NCBI RefSeq assembly: GCF_025449335.1
Contig: NZ_CP104883.1
Coordinates: forward strand, 1,294,501 to 1,358,500
Reading direction: 5' to 3'
Length of the DNA: 64,000 bases
From: Bartonella sp. HY328
GTDB taxonomy: Bacteria > Pseudomonadota > Alphaproteobacteria > Rhizobiales > Rhizobiaceae
Positions 52,823 to 62,245 of the stretch are shown piece after piece. Both the position numbers and the translations under genes were made by a program. Below the pieces are notes generated by a model. That model searched no databases and was not told where the DNA came from. It saw nothing but the letters and a program-made list of their open reading frames with translations. Every line of letters begins with the position of its first letter. Positions within the stretch are counted from its first letter, which is position 1.

Positions 52823-54357
52823 TGAGTGAGCATTATTGGCCAATTCTTTCAACGGTTACATTCCTACCGTTACTGGGCGCATTGCTTATCCTCTTGATTA
52901 AAGAGGATGGCGAGGCAGCCAAGCGTAATATTCGTAATGTTACGCTATTAACCACTATCTTTGTATTTGTACTTTCGCTTGTCGTTTGGGCAGGTTTTGA
53001 TCGTAGCAATACTGGCTTCCAAATGGTTGAAAAACTTGTTTGGCTTACCAATTCTGAAGGTAAACCAGCAATTAGCTACCATATGGGTGTCGATGGTATT
53101 TCCATCTTATTTGTTGTGCTTACCGCATTTCTTATGCCATTTTGTATTCTTGCGAGTTGGGAAACAGTTCAAAAGCGCGTAAAGCAATATATGATTATGT
53201 TTCTTATTTTAGAAACAATGGTCATTGGTGTATTTTGTGCGCTTGATGGTGTGCTATTCTACATCTTCTTTGAAGGCAGCCTTATTCCAATGTTTATCAT
53301 CATTGGCGTATGGGGTGGTCAGCGCCGTGTTTATGCAAGTATAAAATTCTTCCTTTATACCTTGCTTGGTTCGCTTCTCATGCTTGTCGCGTTAATGGCA
53401 ATGTATTGGAATGCTGGTACACTTGATATTGTTGAATTGTTAAACAATCATCATTTCCCTGCTTCCATGCAGACGTGGTTATGGCTTGCTTTCTTTGCGT
53501 CCTTCGCAGTTAAAATGCCAATGTGGCCAGTCCATACTTGGTTGCCAGATGCACACGTTGAAGCACCAACGGCAGGCTCGGTTATTCTTGCAGGTATTTT
53601 GTTGAAGCTTGGTGGCTATGGGTTCTTGCGTTTCTCGCTCCCTATGTTCCCTATTGCATCAGAACAATTTGCAGATTTCGTCTTTGCCTTGTCCGTTATC
53701 GCTATTATTTACACCTCACTCGTTGCTCTTGTGCAAGAGGACATGAAAAAGCTCATTGCTTATTCATCAATTGCCCATATGGGTTATGTGACAATGGGTA
53801 TTTTCTCCGCCAACGCCCAAGGTGTTGAAGGTGCGATTTATCAAATGATTTCGCATGGTTTCGTATCAGGCGCACTCTTCCTTTGTGTGGGGGTTATCTA
53901 TGACCGCCTCCATACTCGCGAGATTGCGGCATTTGGCGGTCTTGTCAATAATATGCCGAAATATGCAACCGTATTCTTGATCTTCACCATGGCCAATGTC
54001 GGCTTACCGGGTACCTCGGGCTTTATTGGTGAGTTCTTGACACTGATTGGGCTTTTCCAAGTCAATACTTGGCTGGCAGTTTTTGCAACCTCTGGGGTTA
54101 TTCTCTCGGCTGCTTATGCGCTTTATCTTTACCGCCGTGTCATTTTTGGCCCGCTGGAGAAAGAAAGCTTGAAGGCTTTGCTAGACTTATCGCCACGGGA
54201 AAAATTCCTTCTCTACCCAATGGTTGTTTTGACTATTTTCTTCGGTGTTTATCCGATGGGTATCTTGAATGTTATTTCAGGTGCCGTAAACAATCTTATT
54301 ACCAATTATAATGATGCACTGCAGGCAATCGCTTCAAGTGCAACATTGATGCAATAG
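52822..54357 (+). CDS. nuoM: NADH-quinone oxidoreductase subunit M
   Basis: 511 aa (ND4), antiporter-like subunit, 14 helices. Blocks: FFEGSLIPMFIIIGVWGGQRRVYASIKFFLYTLLGS (Glu for coupling), HTWLPDAHVEAPTAGSVILAGILLKLGGYG, and the discontinuous-helix Lys region. The ATG at 52822 overlaps the nuoL stop by one base, so an earlier in-frame start inside nuoL is unneeded. Confidence 0.97.
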   Translation: MSEHYWPILSTVTFLPLLGALLILLIKEDGEAAKRNIRNVTLLTTIFVFVLSLVVWAGFDRSNTGFQMVEKLVWLTNSEGKPAISYHMGVDGISILFVVLTAFLMPFCILASWETVQKRVKQYMIMFLILETMVIGVFCALDGVLFYIFFEGSLIPMFIIIGVWGGQRRVYASIKFFLYTLLGSLLMLVALMAMYWNAGTLDIVELLNNHHFPASMQTWLWLAFFASFAVKMPMWPVHTWLPDAHVEAPTAGSVILAGILLKLGGYGFLRFSLPMFPIASEQFADFVFALSVIAIIYTSLVALVQEDMKKLIAYSSIAHMGYVTMGIFSANAQGVEGAIYQMISHGFVSGALFLCVGVIYDRLHTREIAAFGGLVNNMPKYATVFLIFTMANVGLPGTSGFIGEFLTLIGLFQVNTWLAVFATSGVILSAAYALYLYRRVIFGPLEKESLKALLDLSPREKFLLYPMVVLTIFFGVYPMGILNVISGAVNNLITNYNDALQAIASSATLMQ

Positions 54358-54371
54358 AAGAGGCAAATCTG

Positions 54372-55865
54372 ATGCAGATTGATTTGATGGCTCAATTGAC
54401 GCTCATGCTTCCAGAGCTAGTGATCGCAGTGGGTGCTCTTGTGTTGCTCATGGTGGGCGTATATTCAAAACAGCAATCTTATACAATGATAACCACGCTT
54501 GCGGTTGTTGTTTTGGCTGCGGCTCTTGTACTATTAGTGGTATTTCCGCCCTATGGTAATGTGTTTGGCGATGCCTTGATTATGGATAGCTATAGCCGTT
54601 ACATGAAAGTTCTAACCGTGATTGGTGCCCTTGTCGCACTGGTCATGTCGGTTGGCTATGCCAAAAATTACGGTTTTGATAAGTTTGAATTTCCAATCAT
54701 CGCCTTGCTTTCAACTGTTGGCATGATGCTCATGATTTCAGCTGGCAATATGCTATCACTTTATATGGGCTTGGAATTGCAATCCCTTGCCCTTTATGTG
54801 CTAGCCGCCTTTAACCGTGATAATGCTCGCTCATCTGAAGCTGGCCTTAAATATTTCGTTTTGGGCGCTTTGTCTTCAGGCATGTTGCTTTACGGTATTT
54901 CACTGGTTTATGGCTATACTGGCCATATTGGTTTTGTGGAAATTGCCCAAAGCTTCACAGGTGGTAATCCGCCACTTGGCCTTATCTTTGGTATGGTCTT
55001 TGTGCTTGCAGGTCTTGCATTCAAAATTTCTGCCGTTCCATTCCATATGTGGACGCCCGATGTTTATGAAGGTTCACCAACACCCGTGACTGCCTTTTTT
55101 GCTGGTGCCCCAAAAGTTGCAGCTATTGCGCTTATCGGTCGTATTGTGGTTATGGGCTTTAGCCCAGACCATATTGGTGCACAATCAACTATTATGCCTG
55201 CAGCGCAGCAAATTCTTGTGTTCATTGCGATTGCGTCGATGATCCTTGGTGCTTTTGCTGGTATTGGCCAAAAGAACATTAAGCGCCTAATGGCTTATTC
55301 ATCCATTACCCATATGGGCTACGCGCTTGTTGGTCTTTCTGCCGCTGCTGGAGCAGGGTCTTTGGAAATTGCTACAGCTGGTGTACAAAGTATCATCATT
55401 TATATGACGATTTACCTTGTTACGACGCTTGGTGCATTCGCCTTTATTCTTGCTATGCGTAATCGCGATGGTAATGTTGAAGAAATTAGTGATCTTGCTG
55501 GCCTTGCTTGGAGCAATCCTTTTATGGCAGCAATTATGACCATGCATATGTTCTCACTTGCCAGCATTCCGCCTTTGGCTGGGTTCTTTGGTAAATGGTA
55601 CACATTCTCAGCCGCCGTTGGTGCTGGCTTGGTGCCACTCGCTGTGATTGGTATGATGGCATCTGTGGTCGGTGCTTTTTACTACTTGCGCCTTATCAAA
55701 GTTATGTGGTTTGATGAATCCAAGGGCGGCTTCTTAGCTTTGCCAAGTGAATTGCGCATTGTATTGTTCTTGAGCGGTGTATTTGGATTGTTCTATGTGT
55801 TCTTTGCTGTATGGATTACACCATGGGCAGCAACAGCCGCACAATCTCTTTTCATGGCACAATAA
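54372..55865 (+). CDS. nuoN: NADH-quinone oxidoreductase subunit N
   Basis: 497 aa (ND2), antiporter-like subunit, 14 helices. Blocks: LYMGLELQSLALYVLAAFNRD, KISAVPFHMWTPDVYEGSPTPVTAFFAGAPKVAA, and LAGFFGKWYTFSAAVGAG. AGAGGC precedes the ATG; an ATG five codons further is the only alternative. It ends the nuo run; birA follows after 34 bases. Confidence 0.96.
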   Translation: MQIDLMAQLTLMLPELVIAVGALVLLMVGVYSKQQSYTMITTLAVVVLAAALVLLVVFPPYGNVFGDALIMDSYSRYMKVLTVIGALVALVMSVGYAKNYGFDKFEFPIIALLSTVGMMLMISAGNMLSLYMGLELQSLALYVLAAFNRDNARSSEAGLKYFVLGALSSGMLLYGISLVYGYTGHIGFVEIAQSFTGGNPPLGLIFGMVFVLAGLAFKISAVPFHMWTPDVYEGSPTPVTAFFAGAPKVAAIALIGRIVVMGFSPDHIGAQSTIMPAAQQILVFIAIASMILGAFAGIGQKNIKRLMAYSSITHMGYALVGLSAAAGAGSLEIATAGVQSIIIYMTIYLVTTLGAFAFILAMRNRDGNVEEISDLAGLAWSNPFMAAIMTMHMFSLASIPPLAGFFGKWYTFSAAVGAGLVPLAVIGMMASVVGAFYYLRLIKVMWFDESKGGFLALPSELRIVLFLSGVFGLFYVFFAVWITPWAATAAQSLFMAQ

Positions 55866-55899
55866 TTACTAAATAAACAAAAATTAAGTAAAGTTTCAA

Positions 55900-56703
55900 A
55901 TGGTTGTTCGCCTTTCTTCGCAAGCAAAAAAAGCTGGTTATCGGGTTGAATTTTATGAACTTCTAGACTCAACCAATCAACTAGCAACTGAGTTTGCAAA
56001 GAACGGCGACCAAGGAAAATTATGGATAGTTGCAGACGAGCAGCTAGCAGGGCGTGGGCGACGCGGCCGGCAATGGGTCAGCCCCAAGGGTAATTTTTTT
56101 GTTTCACTATTATTGGTGGATGATTTTGCGCCGCATAATGCCGCAACATTAGGTTTTGTAACCGGCGTCTCATTAATCGAAGCGTTAGAACAACATAAGC
56201 GCTCAATAGGCTTTGGCATTTCCAGTGAACCTGTCAAATTAAAATGGCCCAATGATCTTTTGGTGGGCGATGCTAAATTATCTGGTATTTTATTGGAGCT
56301 GGTGACTTTACCGAACCAAAGTCACGCAATCGTTATTGGTATTGGTGGCAATATTGTCAGCTCGCCCGATAATATGCCTTACCCTACTGCCGCCTTGCAT
56401 AATATTGGCTATAATATTGATGCAGCACAATGGTTTGAAAGCCTATCAGATACATGGGCAACCAATTATAAATTATGGGATAAGGGCAAAAACCTTAGCG
56501 CAATTCGCAATAAATGGCTGCAACATGCCGCCAATCTTGGCGGGCGAGTTAATATCATGGTCAATGGTGAATTAATCACTGGGGTTTTTGAAACCATTGA
56601 TGAAAATTGCCAATTGGTTATTTATCAAGATAATGGCGTGCGCAAAACAATATCTGCCGGTGAAGTGCATTTTAGCAATCAGGTTTTTTCTGCTAAACAA
56701 TAA
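55900..56703 (+). CDS. birA: Biotin-[acetyl-CoA-carboxylase] ligase
   Basis: 267 aa. It activates biotin as biotinyl-AMP and attaches it to the carrier of acetyl-CoA carboxylase. The catalytic domain shows STNQLATEFA, the biotin/ATP loop DEQLAGRGRRGRQW, KLKWPNDLLVGDAKLSGILLE, and the small C-terminal beta domain (about 220-265). The N-terminal DNA-binding domain of E. coli BirA is absent, so it is a ligase only. Position after nuoN is the same as in many Hyphomicrobiales, where coaX and an RNase J gene follow; here those are missing. Confidence 0.94.
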   Translation: MVVRLSSQAKKAGYRVEFYELLDSTNQLATEFAKNGDQGKLWIVADEQLAGRGRRGRQWVSPKGNFFVSLLLVDDFAPHNAATLGFVTGVSLIEALEQHKRSIGFGISSEPVKLKWPNDLLVGDAKLSGILLELVTLPNQSHAIVIGIGGNIVSSPDNMPYPTAALHNIGYNIDAAQWFESLSDTWATNYKLWDKGKNLSAIRNKWLQHAANLGGRVNIMVNGELITGVFETIDENCQLVIYQDNGVRKTISAGEVHFSNQVFSAKQ

Positions 56704-56758
56704 GCACTATATTTTTTATTGATCTTTTAATTGCAATGACTTGTCTAGGTTTAATACA

Positions 56759-57817
56759 TCATTCCAAATCTTTAAATTCATGTTCAAACAATTCTTTCCT
56801 TTGGCTTTTATAGGGCGCATCCATTTTATTGATTTGTTTTAAACACGCATCCTTTAATTGTTCCAACCAATCTTTTTCTTGTTCTTTTAAGTTGTCTGCC
56901 GAGCGATAACGGTTTTTAAAAGCCGTAATTGGCTCGTAATTTATCTCTCCTGTAAAATTTATTAAGTTAGCAAAATCTGTTGGGCTAATTAAATTCATAA
57001 GCGGCACAGACATATATTGTTCTTGACTTAATACGGCAAAATTATCTTTTTTAATAAATTCAATAAGATTTCCATTTTTCTTTATCGTTTTTATAGCTCG
57101 TTCAATTGTGTTTTCATAAACTAGCTTACGCAAGTTAGGGGCTATTTTTTCTAAGATACCATAGCCCTTATATGACGACTCATTCTTTCTAATAATTTTT
57201 TCAAGATTTGCAGGAATATTACGGACAGTTAAAAGATCTAGATACTCTTTGAAATAGTTTTCGATTTGTTGTTCGTTCGGTAAGGGATTGTAGCCATAGT
57301 CTGACAACATGGTTAGTCGGCCGATGACTTGTAAAATGTCGCCCATTTCGTTAAATTTTTGATTGTCTAATGCATTTAATAAAGGAGGGAGATTATCCTC
57401 TAATACTTTGGGGGCTTGCCATTTCCAGTAAAATAATCTTATCCATAAATTGGAGATATCTTCTTCATCTTGGTGGGGCTTACGTAATTGGTAGTCTTGC
57501 TTAAATGATTCAATCAATGATTTCTTAGGAGGCAATATACCTTTTTCGATAAATAAACCAATATTGCTATATTCAATTGCAGTTTGGTGCCAATGTATAT
57601 TGCAATAGCGATATTCTAAAAAGGTAAAATAAGTAATTGGCGTTTGTTTTTTGCCGTTTACTGTAAATTCCTCAACGAGTATTTTGGGATCAAAATCGGT
57701 TTTAAGAAAATCAGAATGAATGTCCTCTGTGGTTGATCTCATTTGAATTATTATTTTTGATGGCTGTAAAATTTGGCCAGCACGATATTCTAAGGTAATT
57801 GCAATGATCTTTAACAA
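56759..57817 (-). CDS. C-terminal part of an interrupted KAP-type NTPase
   Basis: 352 aa from a TTG at 57817; the frame is open to 57853. I do not recognise a domain in it. It is rich in Lys, Glu and Asn and predicted mostly helical. It is in the same reading frame as the NTPase gene just upstream, and only one TAA (57854-57856) lies between them; without it the two would make a protein of about 645 residues. It has no ribosome site of its own before the TTG, and the first ATG comes 26 codons later. It is thus most probably the second half of one KAP-family protein, split by a nonsense change, or else a second product made by read-through or restart. Confidence 0.6.
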   Translation of the reverse strand: MLKIIAITLEYRAGQILQPSKIIIQMRSTTEDIHSDFLKTDFDPKILVEEFTVNGKKQTPITYFTFLEYRYCNIHWHQTAIEYSNIGLFIEKGILPPKKSLIESFKQDYQLRKPHQDEEDISNLWIRLFYWKWQAPKVLEDNLPPLLNALDNQKFNEMGDILQVIGRLTMLSDYGYNPLPNEQQIENYFKEYLDLLTVRNIPANLEKIIRKNESSYKGYGILEKIAPNLRKLVYENTIERAIKTIKKNGNLIEFIKKDNFAVLSQEQYMSVPLMNLISPTDFANLINFTGEINYEPITAFKNRYRSADNLKEQEKDWLEQLKDACLKQINKMDAPYKSQRKELFEHEFKDLE

Positions 57818-57853
57818 AATATCGCTTAATTGGGCTGAATAAATTTCGCTTTC

Positions 57854-58696
57854 TTATTTACTTTCAACTTCAATATTGCTTAAAAAGCTATGTAAACGCT
57901 CGAAGGTGAAGAATGCTGATTTTAAGCTTCTTAAGTTATTGGTATGAGATTGTTTGAAAATATCAGTTAATGTATTTTTATTTGCAGATATAAGTTCTTT
58001 TACCGCCTCGCTATTTAGTTTTTCAATAAATATATCTAAAGCGCATTTAATATCTGGCTTTATTTCCAAAGTTTGACCAATAAGTTTTTCTTTAACTTGC
58101 TCATAGGTTGAAAAGCTGCGATCTTGTTGTGGGGCAGCTATTTCCTTAGCGTAATATTCTTTAAGCTTGTCTTCATCGGCAACTAAAATAACTTTTAGTT
58201 TATCATGCTCAATAAAATTATTAATGTAGCCAAAAAGGTTGGATAAGGGCAGGCGGCAACGCTCAATATCATCAAAAATAAAAGCGGCGTTTTTGACTTT
58301 CGGCAATAATTTTTTTAAATCTTGCGCAAATTTTTTAGTATCAAAGCCCACGCCGTAGATTTGCGGGGAAGCAACAATGCTACCCAAAAAGCTCTTTCCT
58401 AATTTTACGGCTGTATTGTTAAGCCAAGTGTGAGCTACCGTAAATATACGTTTTTCAATTTCCTCGACTGTATCTATGCCGTTAAGGCTAACGTAGATCC
58501 AATTAAACTCTTTGTTCTCGTTAAGTTTTTCATGTGGGGAAAGTGCGTCATACTGCTTTTTTAAATCTAAAATAAAATGGGTTTTGCCGCTGCCCCATTT
58601 GCCAGTTAACAATACGGCAAATTGCGCGAAGTTTTTATTGTTGAGATAATCTTTAATATAGGCGGCAACTTCTGCGTTATGGGCTTGGTTTTCCAT
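57854..58696 (-). CDS. KAP-family P-loop NTPase (N-terminal part)
   Basis: 280 aa. Walker A LLTGKWGSGKTHF is at about residues 29-41, and Walker B with the paired acidic residues and Arg typical for KAP proteins is AAFIFDDIERCRLPLSNLFGYIN at about 139-161; ILVADEDKLKEYY follows as sensor. KAP NTPases include the F-plasmid phage-exclusion protein PifA and several proteins thought to act at the membrane. No membrane helix is plain here. The protein ends soon after the helical part (LRSLKSAFFTFERLH), and the same frame continues after a single TAA. It lies between birA and rpsI, where related genomes have other genes, so it may have been gained. Confidence 0.75.
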   Translation of the reverse strand: MENQAHNAEVAAYIKDYLNNKNFAQFAVLLTGKWGSGKTHFILDLKKQYDALSPHEKLNENKEFNWIYVSLNGIDTVEEIEKRIFTVAHTWLNNTAVKLGKSFLGSIVASPQIYGVGFDTKKFAQDLKKLLPKVKNAAFIFDDIERCRLPLSNLFGYINNFIEHDKLKVILVADEDKLKEYYAKEIAAPQQDRSFSTYEQVKEKLIGQTLEIKPDIKCALDIFIEKLNSEAVKELISANKNTLTDIFKQSHTNNLRSLKSAFFTFERLHSFLSNIEVESK

Positions 58697-58785
58697 TGAT
58701 AACTCTTTGCGCTTAATGCTTAGTTTGATTGGTTATTATCTATAATGGATAATTTTACTTAATTTGCAATGGAAAAAACCCAATA

Positions 58786-58814
58786 AAAAAACCCCGCATA
58801 AAGCGGGGTTTTTC
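58786..58814 (-). terminator. rplM-rpsI terminator
   Basis: Hairpin AAAACCCCGC (58788-58797) with GCGGGGTTTT (58803-58812); on the minus strand it is followed by a T-tract (TTTTTTTATTGG). Strong intrinsic terminator 22 nt after rpsI. Confidence 0.92.
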
Positions 58815-58835
58815 CAAAAAATATAACGCGAAATA

Positions 58836-59327
58836 TTAACGCTTTGAGAACTGGAAAGAACGACGAGCTTTAGCTTTACCGTATTTCTTACGTTCAACAA
58901 CACGGCTATCACGGGTAAGGAAGCCACCCTTTTTAAGAATAGCGCGCAATGCTGGTTCATAATAAGTAAGCGCCTTGGAAATACCATGACGAACTGCACC
59001 AGCTTGGCCTGAAAGACCACCACCAGCAACGGTTGCAATGATGTCAAATTCACCATCACGGTTTGTTGCAACGATTGGCTGACGAAGAACCATCTGAAGA
59101 ACAGGACGGGCAAAATACTTATCAAATTCTTTGCCGTTTACGATGATCTTGCCTGAACCTGGCTTTACCCATACGCGGGCAACAGCGTCTTTACGCTTGC
59201 CGGTTGCATAGGCACGGCCAAGGCTGTCAAGCTTTTGTACGTGAACTGGTGCGCTTTCAACTGCAGCGGCAACAACATTGCCTGCAACTGCACCAAGATC
59301 AGATAGGGAATTGATTTGCTCGGCCAT
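58836..59327 (-). CDS. rpsI: 30S ribosomal protein S9
   Basis: 163 aa. The small-subunit protein whose C-terminal tail reaches the P-site tRNA. The core YATGKRKDAVARVWVKPGSGKIIVNG and the end DSRVVERKKYGKAKARRSFQFSKR are typical. The N-terminal 35 residues form the longer head usual in alphaproteobacteria. It starts 2 nt after rplM. Confidence 0.98.
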   Translation of the reverse strand: MAEQINSLSDLGAVAGNVVAAAVESAPVHVQKLDSLGRAYATGKRKDAVARVWVKPGSGKIIVNGKEFDKYFARPVLQMVLRQPIVATNRDGEFDIIATVAGGGLSGQAGAVRHGISKALTYYEPALRAILKKGGFLTRDSRVVERKKYGKAKARRSFQFSKR

Positions 59328-59329
59328 GA

Positions 59330-59794
59330 TTAAGCAATCCTTTTATTCTTACGGTTTAGCGCTGCAACATCGAGCGCTTCCGGCTGCTGAGCTTCATGGG
59401 GATGATTTGTGCCTGCATAAACGCGCAGGTTTTTCATTTGGCGGCGGCCTAGTGGGCCACGTGGAACCATACGCTCAACGGCTTTTTCTACGACGCGTTC
59501 AGGGAAACGGCCTTCAAGAATTTGGCGAGCTGTACGTTGTTTAATGCCACCAATATAGCCAGTATGCCAATAGTAAACTTTGTCAGTAAATTTCTTACCG
59601 GTCAAAACCACCTTGTCAGCATTAATGATAATGACATTGTCACCATCGTCAACGTGAGGCGTAAAGGTTGGCTTATGTTTACCGCGCAAACGATTGGCAA
59701 CAAGTGAGGCAAGACGACCAAGGACGAGGCCTTCAGCGTCAATAATAACCCACTTTTTTACCACTTCGGCTGGCTTTTGTGAAAAGGTTGCCAT
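59330..59794 (-). CDS. rplM: 50S ribosomal protein L13
   Basis: 154 aa, a large-subunit assembly protein. Start MATFSQKPAEVVKKWVIIDAEG and block GDNVIIINADKVVLTGKKFTDKVYY...GYIGGIK identify it. The ATG at 59794 has AAGGAAA upstream; an upstream start would add ten unrelated residues. It is first of the rplM-rpsI operon. Confidence 0.98.
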   Translation of the reverse strand: MATFSQKPAEVVKKWVIIDAEGLVLGRLASLVANRLRGKHKPTFTPHVDDGDNVIIINADKVVLTGKKFTDKVYYWHTGYIGGIKQRTARQILEGRFPERVVEKAVERMVPRGPLGRRQMKNLRVYAGTNHPHEAQQPEALDVAALNRKNKRIA

Positions 59795-60140
59795 AGAAGT
59801 TTTCCTTAAAATAGATCCATGCACAAATATGATAATAAATCATAATGAGGCAGGCTTTTTTTGTTGCTTATATTGCAGCATCACATGCTACAAAAGGTGA
59901 GGGATGTGATATCCCAATCCAGCCTTTGTCAATAAAGTGTGAAAGCCTAAAAAGCAAGCAAAATTAATTTATGCAAAAATTAATTAAGATAATTAAATCA
60001 ATATGTTATAATTATGGTAATATAATACCATATTAATTTTGGTTTGATTTTGCTTATTCGGGGCTAAAGTCATGGTCTATTTTGCGTGTAACGGGCAAAA
60101 AAAGCGGTATAGTTTTCATAAGAATCAAGGAGGATGTCTT

Positions 60141-60566
60141 ATGGCCGATTTACTTTTAGATGATGATGAGATTTTATCTGCTCTTAGCCGCGTAAAAACT
60201 ATTGCATTGCTTGGTGCGTCCCCTAATGCGGCGCGACCAAGTTTTGTGGTAATGGAATTTTTGTTAAGCCGCGGCTATAAGGTCATTCCGGTAAATCCGA
60301 GGCAGGCTGGCAAAGAAATTTGGGGTCAAAAAGTTTATGCTCGTTTGGCAGATATTGATGAGCCAATCGATATGATTGATATTTTCCGCAATGTTGATGC
60401 TATTCCTGCAATTTTGGATGAAGTCTTGGCTTTGCCCCATAAACCATATCTTTTCTGGATGCAGCTTGGTATTGCCGACATTATTTCAGCAAAACGCGCG
60501 ATTGAAGCGGGCATTAATGTGGTGATGGATCGTTGCCCCCATATTGAGTTAGAAAAATTTTCTTAA
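60141..60566 (+). CDS. CoA-binding domain protein (YccU-like)
   Basis: 141 aa with a Rossmann-like CoA-binding domain: KTIALLGASPNAARPSFVVMEFLLSRGYKVIPVNPRQAG near residues 18-56, then DMIDIFRNVDAIPAILDEVLAL and the end GINVVMDRCPHIE. Ligand and function are not proven for this family. AAGGAGG lies 7 nt before the ATG at 60141; the longer frame has no such site. It is followed at 62 nt by the sulfhydrylase gene, a pairing seen in relatives. Confidence 0.9.
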   Translation: MADLLLDDDEILSALSRVKTIALLGASPNAARPSFVVMEFLLSRGYKVIPVNPRQAGKEIWGQKVYARLADIDEPIDMIDIFRNVDAIPAILDEVLALPHKPYLFWMQLGIADIISAKRAIEAGINVVMDRCPHIELEKFS

Positions 60567-60628
60567 AACATTTTGGTACTGATTGACGAGGTTTTTCTCG
60601 TTGTTTGTGAATTAAAAGGGAATATATA

Positions 60629-61912
60629 ATGAGTGATAATGCAAAGCATTTTGACACCTTAGCAATTCATGCAGGTGCTGCACCCGACCCGACAACAGGT
60701 GCGCGTGTAACGCCTATTTATCAAACAACTGCTTATGTTTTTGAAGATGCCGATCAGGCGGCAAATCGATTTGCTTTGGCTGAGGCTGGCAATATTTATA
60801 CACGCATAACCAATCCCACCCAAGCGGTGCTCGAGGAACGAATGGCAGCATTGGAAGGCGGTGTTGCAGCGCTTGCAACGGCTACCGGCCATGCCGCTGA
60901 ATTTTTAACCTTTCATACTTTGATGGAGGCAGGTGATAATTTTATTGCTGCCCGTCAACTCTATGGCGGTTCGATCAATCAATTTGGCCAAGCATTTAAA
61001 TCTTTTGATTGGCAGGTGCGGTGGGCAGATGGTACTGACCCTGCGAGTTTTGCGGCGCAAATCGACGGGCGTACCAAAGCAATATTTATTGAGAGTTTTG
61101 CCAATCCCGGTGGCATTATCATTGATATTGCAGAAATTGCCAAGGTGGCGGAGGCTCATAATATTCCACTTATTGTCGATAATACTATGGCAAGCCCCTA
61201 TCTTTTACGGCCAATTGAACATGGTGCTAATATTGTTATCCATTCGCTGACTAAGTTTATCGGCGGTCATGGCAATTCTATGGGCGGTGTTATTATTGAT
61301 GGCGGTAATTTTGATTGGCATAAATCAGGTAAATTTAATAAATTGACAGAGCCGCGCCCCGATTATGCTGGTCTTGTCATTGCGGATGCATTTGGAAAAG
61401 CTGCTTTTGCATTGGCGGCGCGCGTGCTTGGCATGCGTGATTTTGGCCCAACCATATCGCCATTTAATGCTTTTATGCTGCTAACAGGGGTTGAAACTCT
61501 TTCACTGCGTATGCAAAGACATTGCGATAATGCTTTGGCGGTGGCTGAATATTTGCAAAATCACCCACAGGTTTCATGGGTTTCTTATGCTGGTTTAAAG
61601 AATAGTCCCTATTATGCTTTACAACAGCGTATTGCGCCACTAGGGGCGGGTTCTGTTTTTACCTTCGGCATTAAGGGCGGCTATGAGGCAGGTGTAAAAT
61701 TTGTTGCTGGCTTAAAGCTGTTTTCTCACCTTGCTAATATTGGTGACACGCGCTCACTGGTGATTCACCCCGCATCAACCACGCATCGTCAATTAAATGA
61801 CGAACAAAAACATGCAGCTGGTGCAGGGCCAGATGTTATCCGGCTGTCGATCGGTATTGAGGGTATTGACGATATTTTAGGTGATTTAACTCAATCTTTT
61901 GCTCAAATTTAG
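60629..61912 (+). CDS. O-acetylhomoserine (thiol)-lyase / Cys-Met metabolism PLP enzyme
   Basis: 427 aa. A fold-type I PLP enzyme that would make homocysteine from O-acetylhomoserine and sulfide, a step towards methionine (MetY/MetZ type). Motifs: the start FDTLAIHAGAAPDPTTGARVTPIYQTTAYVF, the aromatic-stacking and substrate residues in RITNPTQAVLEERMAALEGG, and the PLP lysine in IHSLTKFIGGHGNSMGG. The length is typical for the MetY group (about 430 rather than 390). Its stop codon is in a 17-bp tandem duplication. Confidence 0.92.
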   Translation: MSDNAKHFDTLAIHAGAAPDPTTGARVTPIYQTTAYVFEDADQAANRFALAEAGNIYTRITNPTQAVLEERMAALEGGVAALATATGHAAEFLTFHTLMEAGDNFIAARQLYGGSINQFGQAFKSFDWQVRWADGTDPASFAAQIDGRTKAIFIESFANPGGIIIDIAEIAKVAEAHNIPLIVDNTMASPYLLRPIEHGANIVIHSLTKFIGGHGNSMGGVIIDGGNFDWHKSGKFNKLTEPRPDYAGLVIADAFGKAAFALAARVLGMRDFGPTISPFNAFMLLTGVETLSLRMQRHCDNALAVAEYLQNHPQVSWVSYAGLKNSPYYALQQRIAPLGAGSVFTFGIKGGYEAGVKFVAGLKLFSHLANIGDTRSLVIHPASTTHRQLNDEQKHAAGAGPDVIRLSIGIEGIDDILGDLTQSFAQI

Positions 61913-61929
61913 CTTTTGCTCAAATTTAG
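61896..61929 (+). repeat. 17-bp tandem duplication across the sulfhydrylase stop codon
   Basis: CTTTTGCTCAAATTTAG is present twice with no gap (61896-61912 and 61913-61929). The first copy ends with the gene's TAG; the second has a TAG in another frame. Confidence 0.9.
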
Positions 61930-62014
61930 CGTTAGTTTTGCCCTCAATATAAACTGCAAAATAAAGGTGGGGTAGGCTTAATTATGGAGTAAGATGAGAG
62001 GAAAAATAATTAAG

Positions 62015-62245
62015 AGACAACTCCACTTAGGCAATAAAGAGGGAAAATCTAAGTGGAGTTGTCTTGAAACATACTGAGCACGGGGAAGATCAGTATGTTT
62101 TGCCCAGTTAATGGGCTAAGATACTTTTTATGCGGGGGACTTAAAAAGTATCAAAGGATAATCGCTTAGGAGCTATCCAAGATTTCATTTTTAGAATTAG
62201 TGCAGTAAATCATAAAAAAAAGGGGGGTAGTCTTTTTTTATGATA
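62015..62245 (+). ncRNA. Candidate structured RNA with five hairpins and GGA loops
   Basis: Hairpins in order: H1, a perfect 16-bp stem (62015-62030 with 62049-62064); H2, 11 bp (62067-62077 with 62090-62100); H3, GCCCA/TGGGC (62102-62116); H4, 11 bp (62120-62130 with 62142-62152); H5, GGATA/TATCC (62156-62178). The loops of H1, H2 and H4 contain GGGA, GGGGA and GGGGGA, and H5's loop contains AGGA. A terminator-like hairpin follows at 62209-62244 (12-bp AT stem, G6 in the loop, then ATTTTT). Such density is far above that of the other gaps. It may be a small RNA, or a leader of ilvE (255 bases further). No known family is recognised. Confidence 0.55.
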
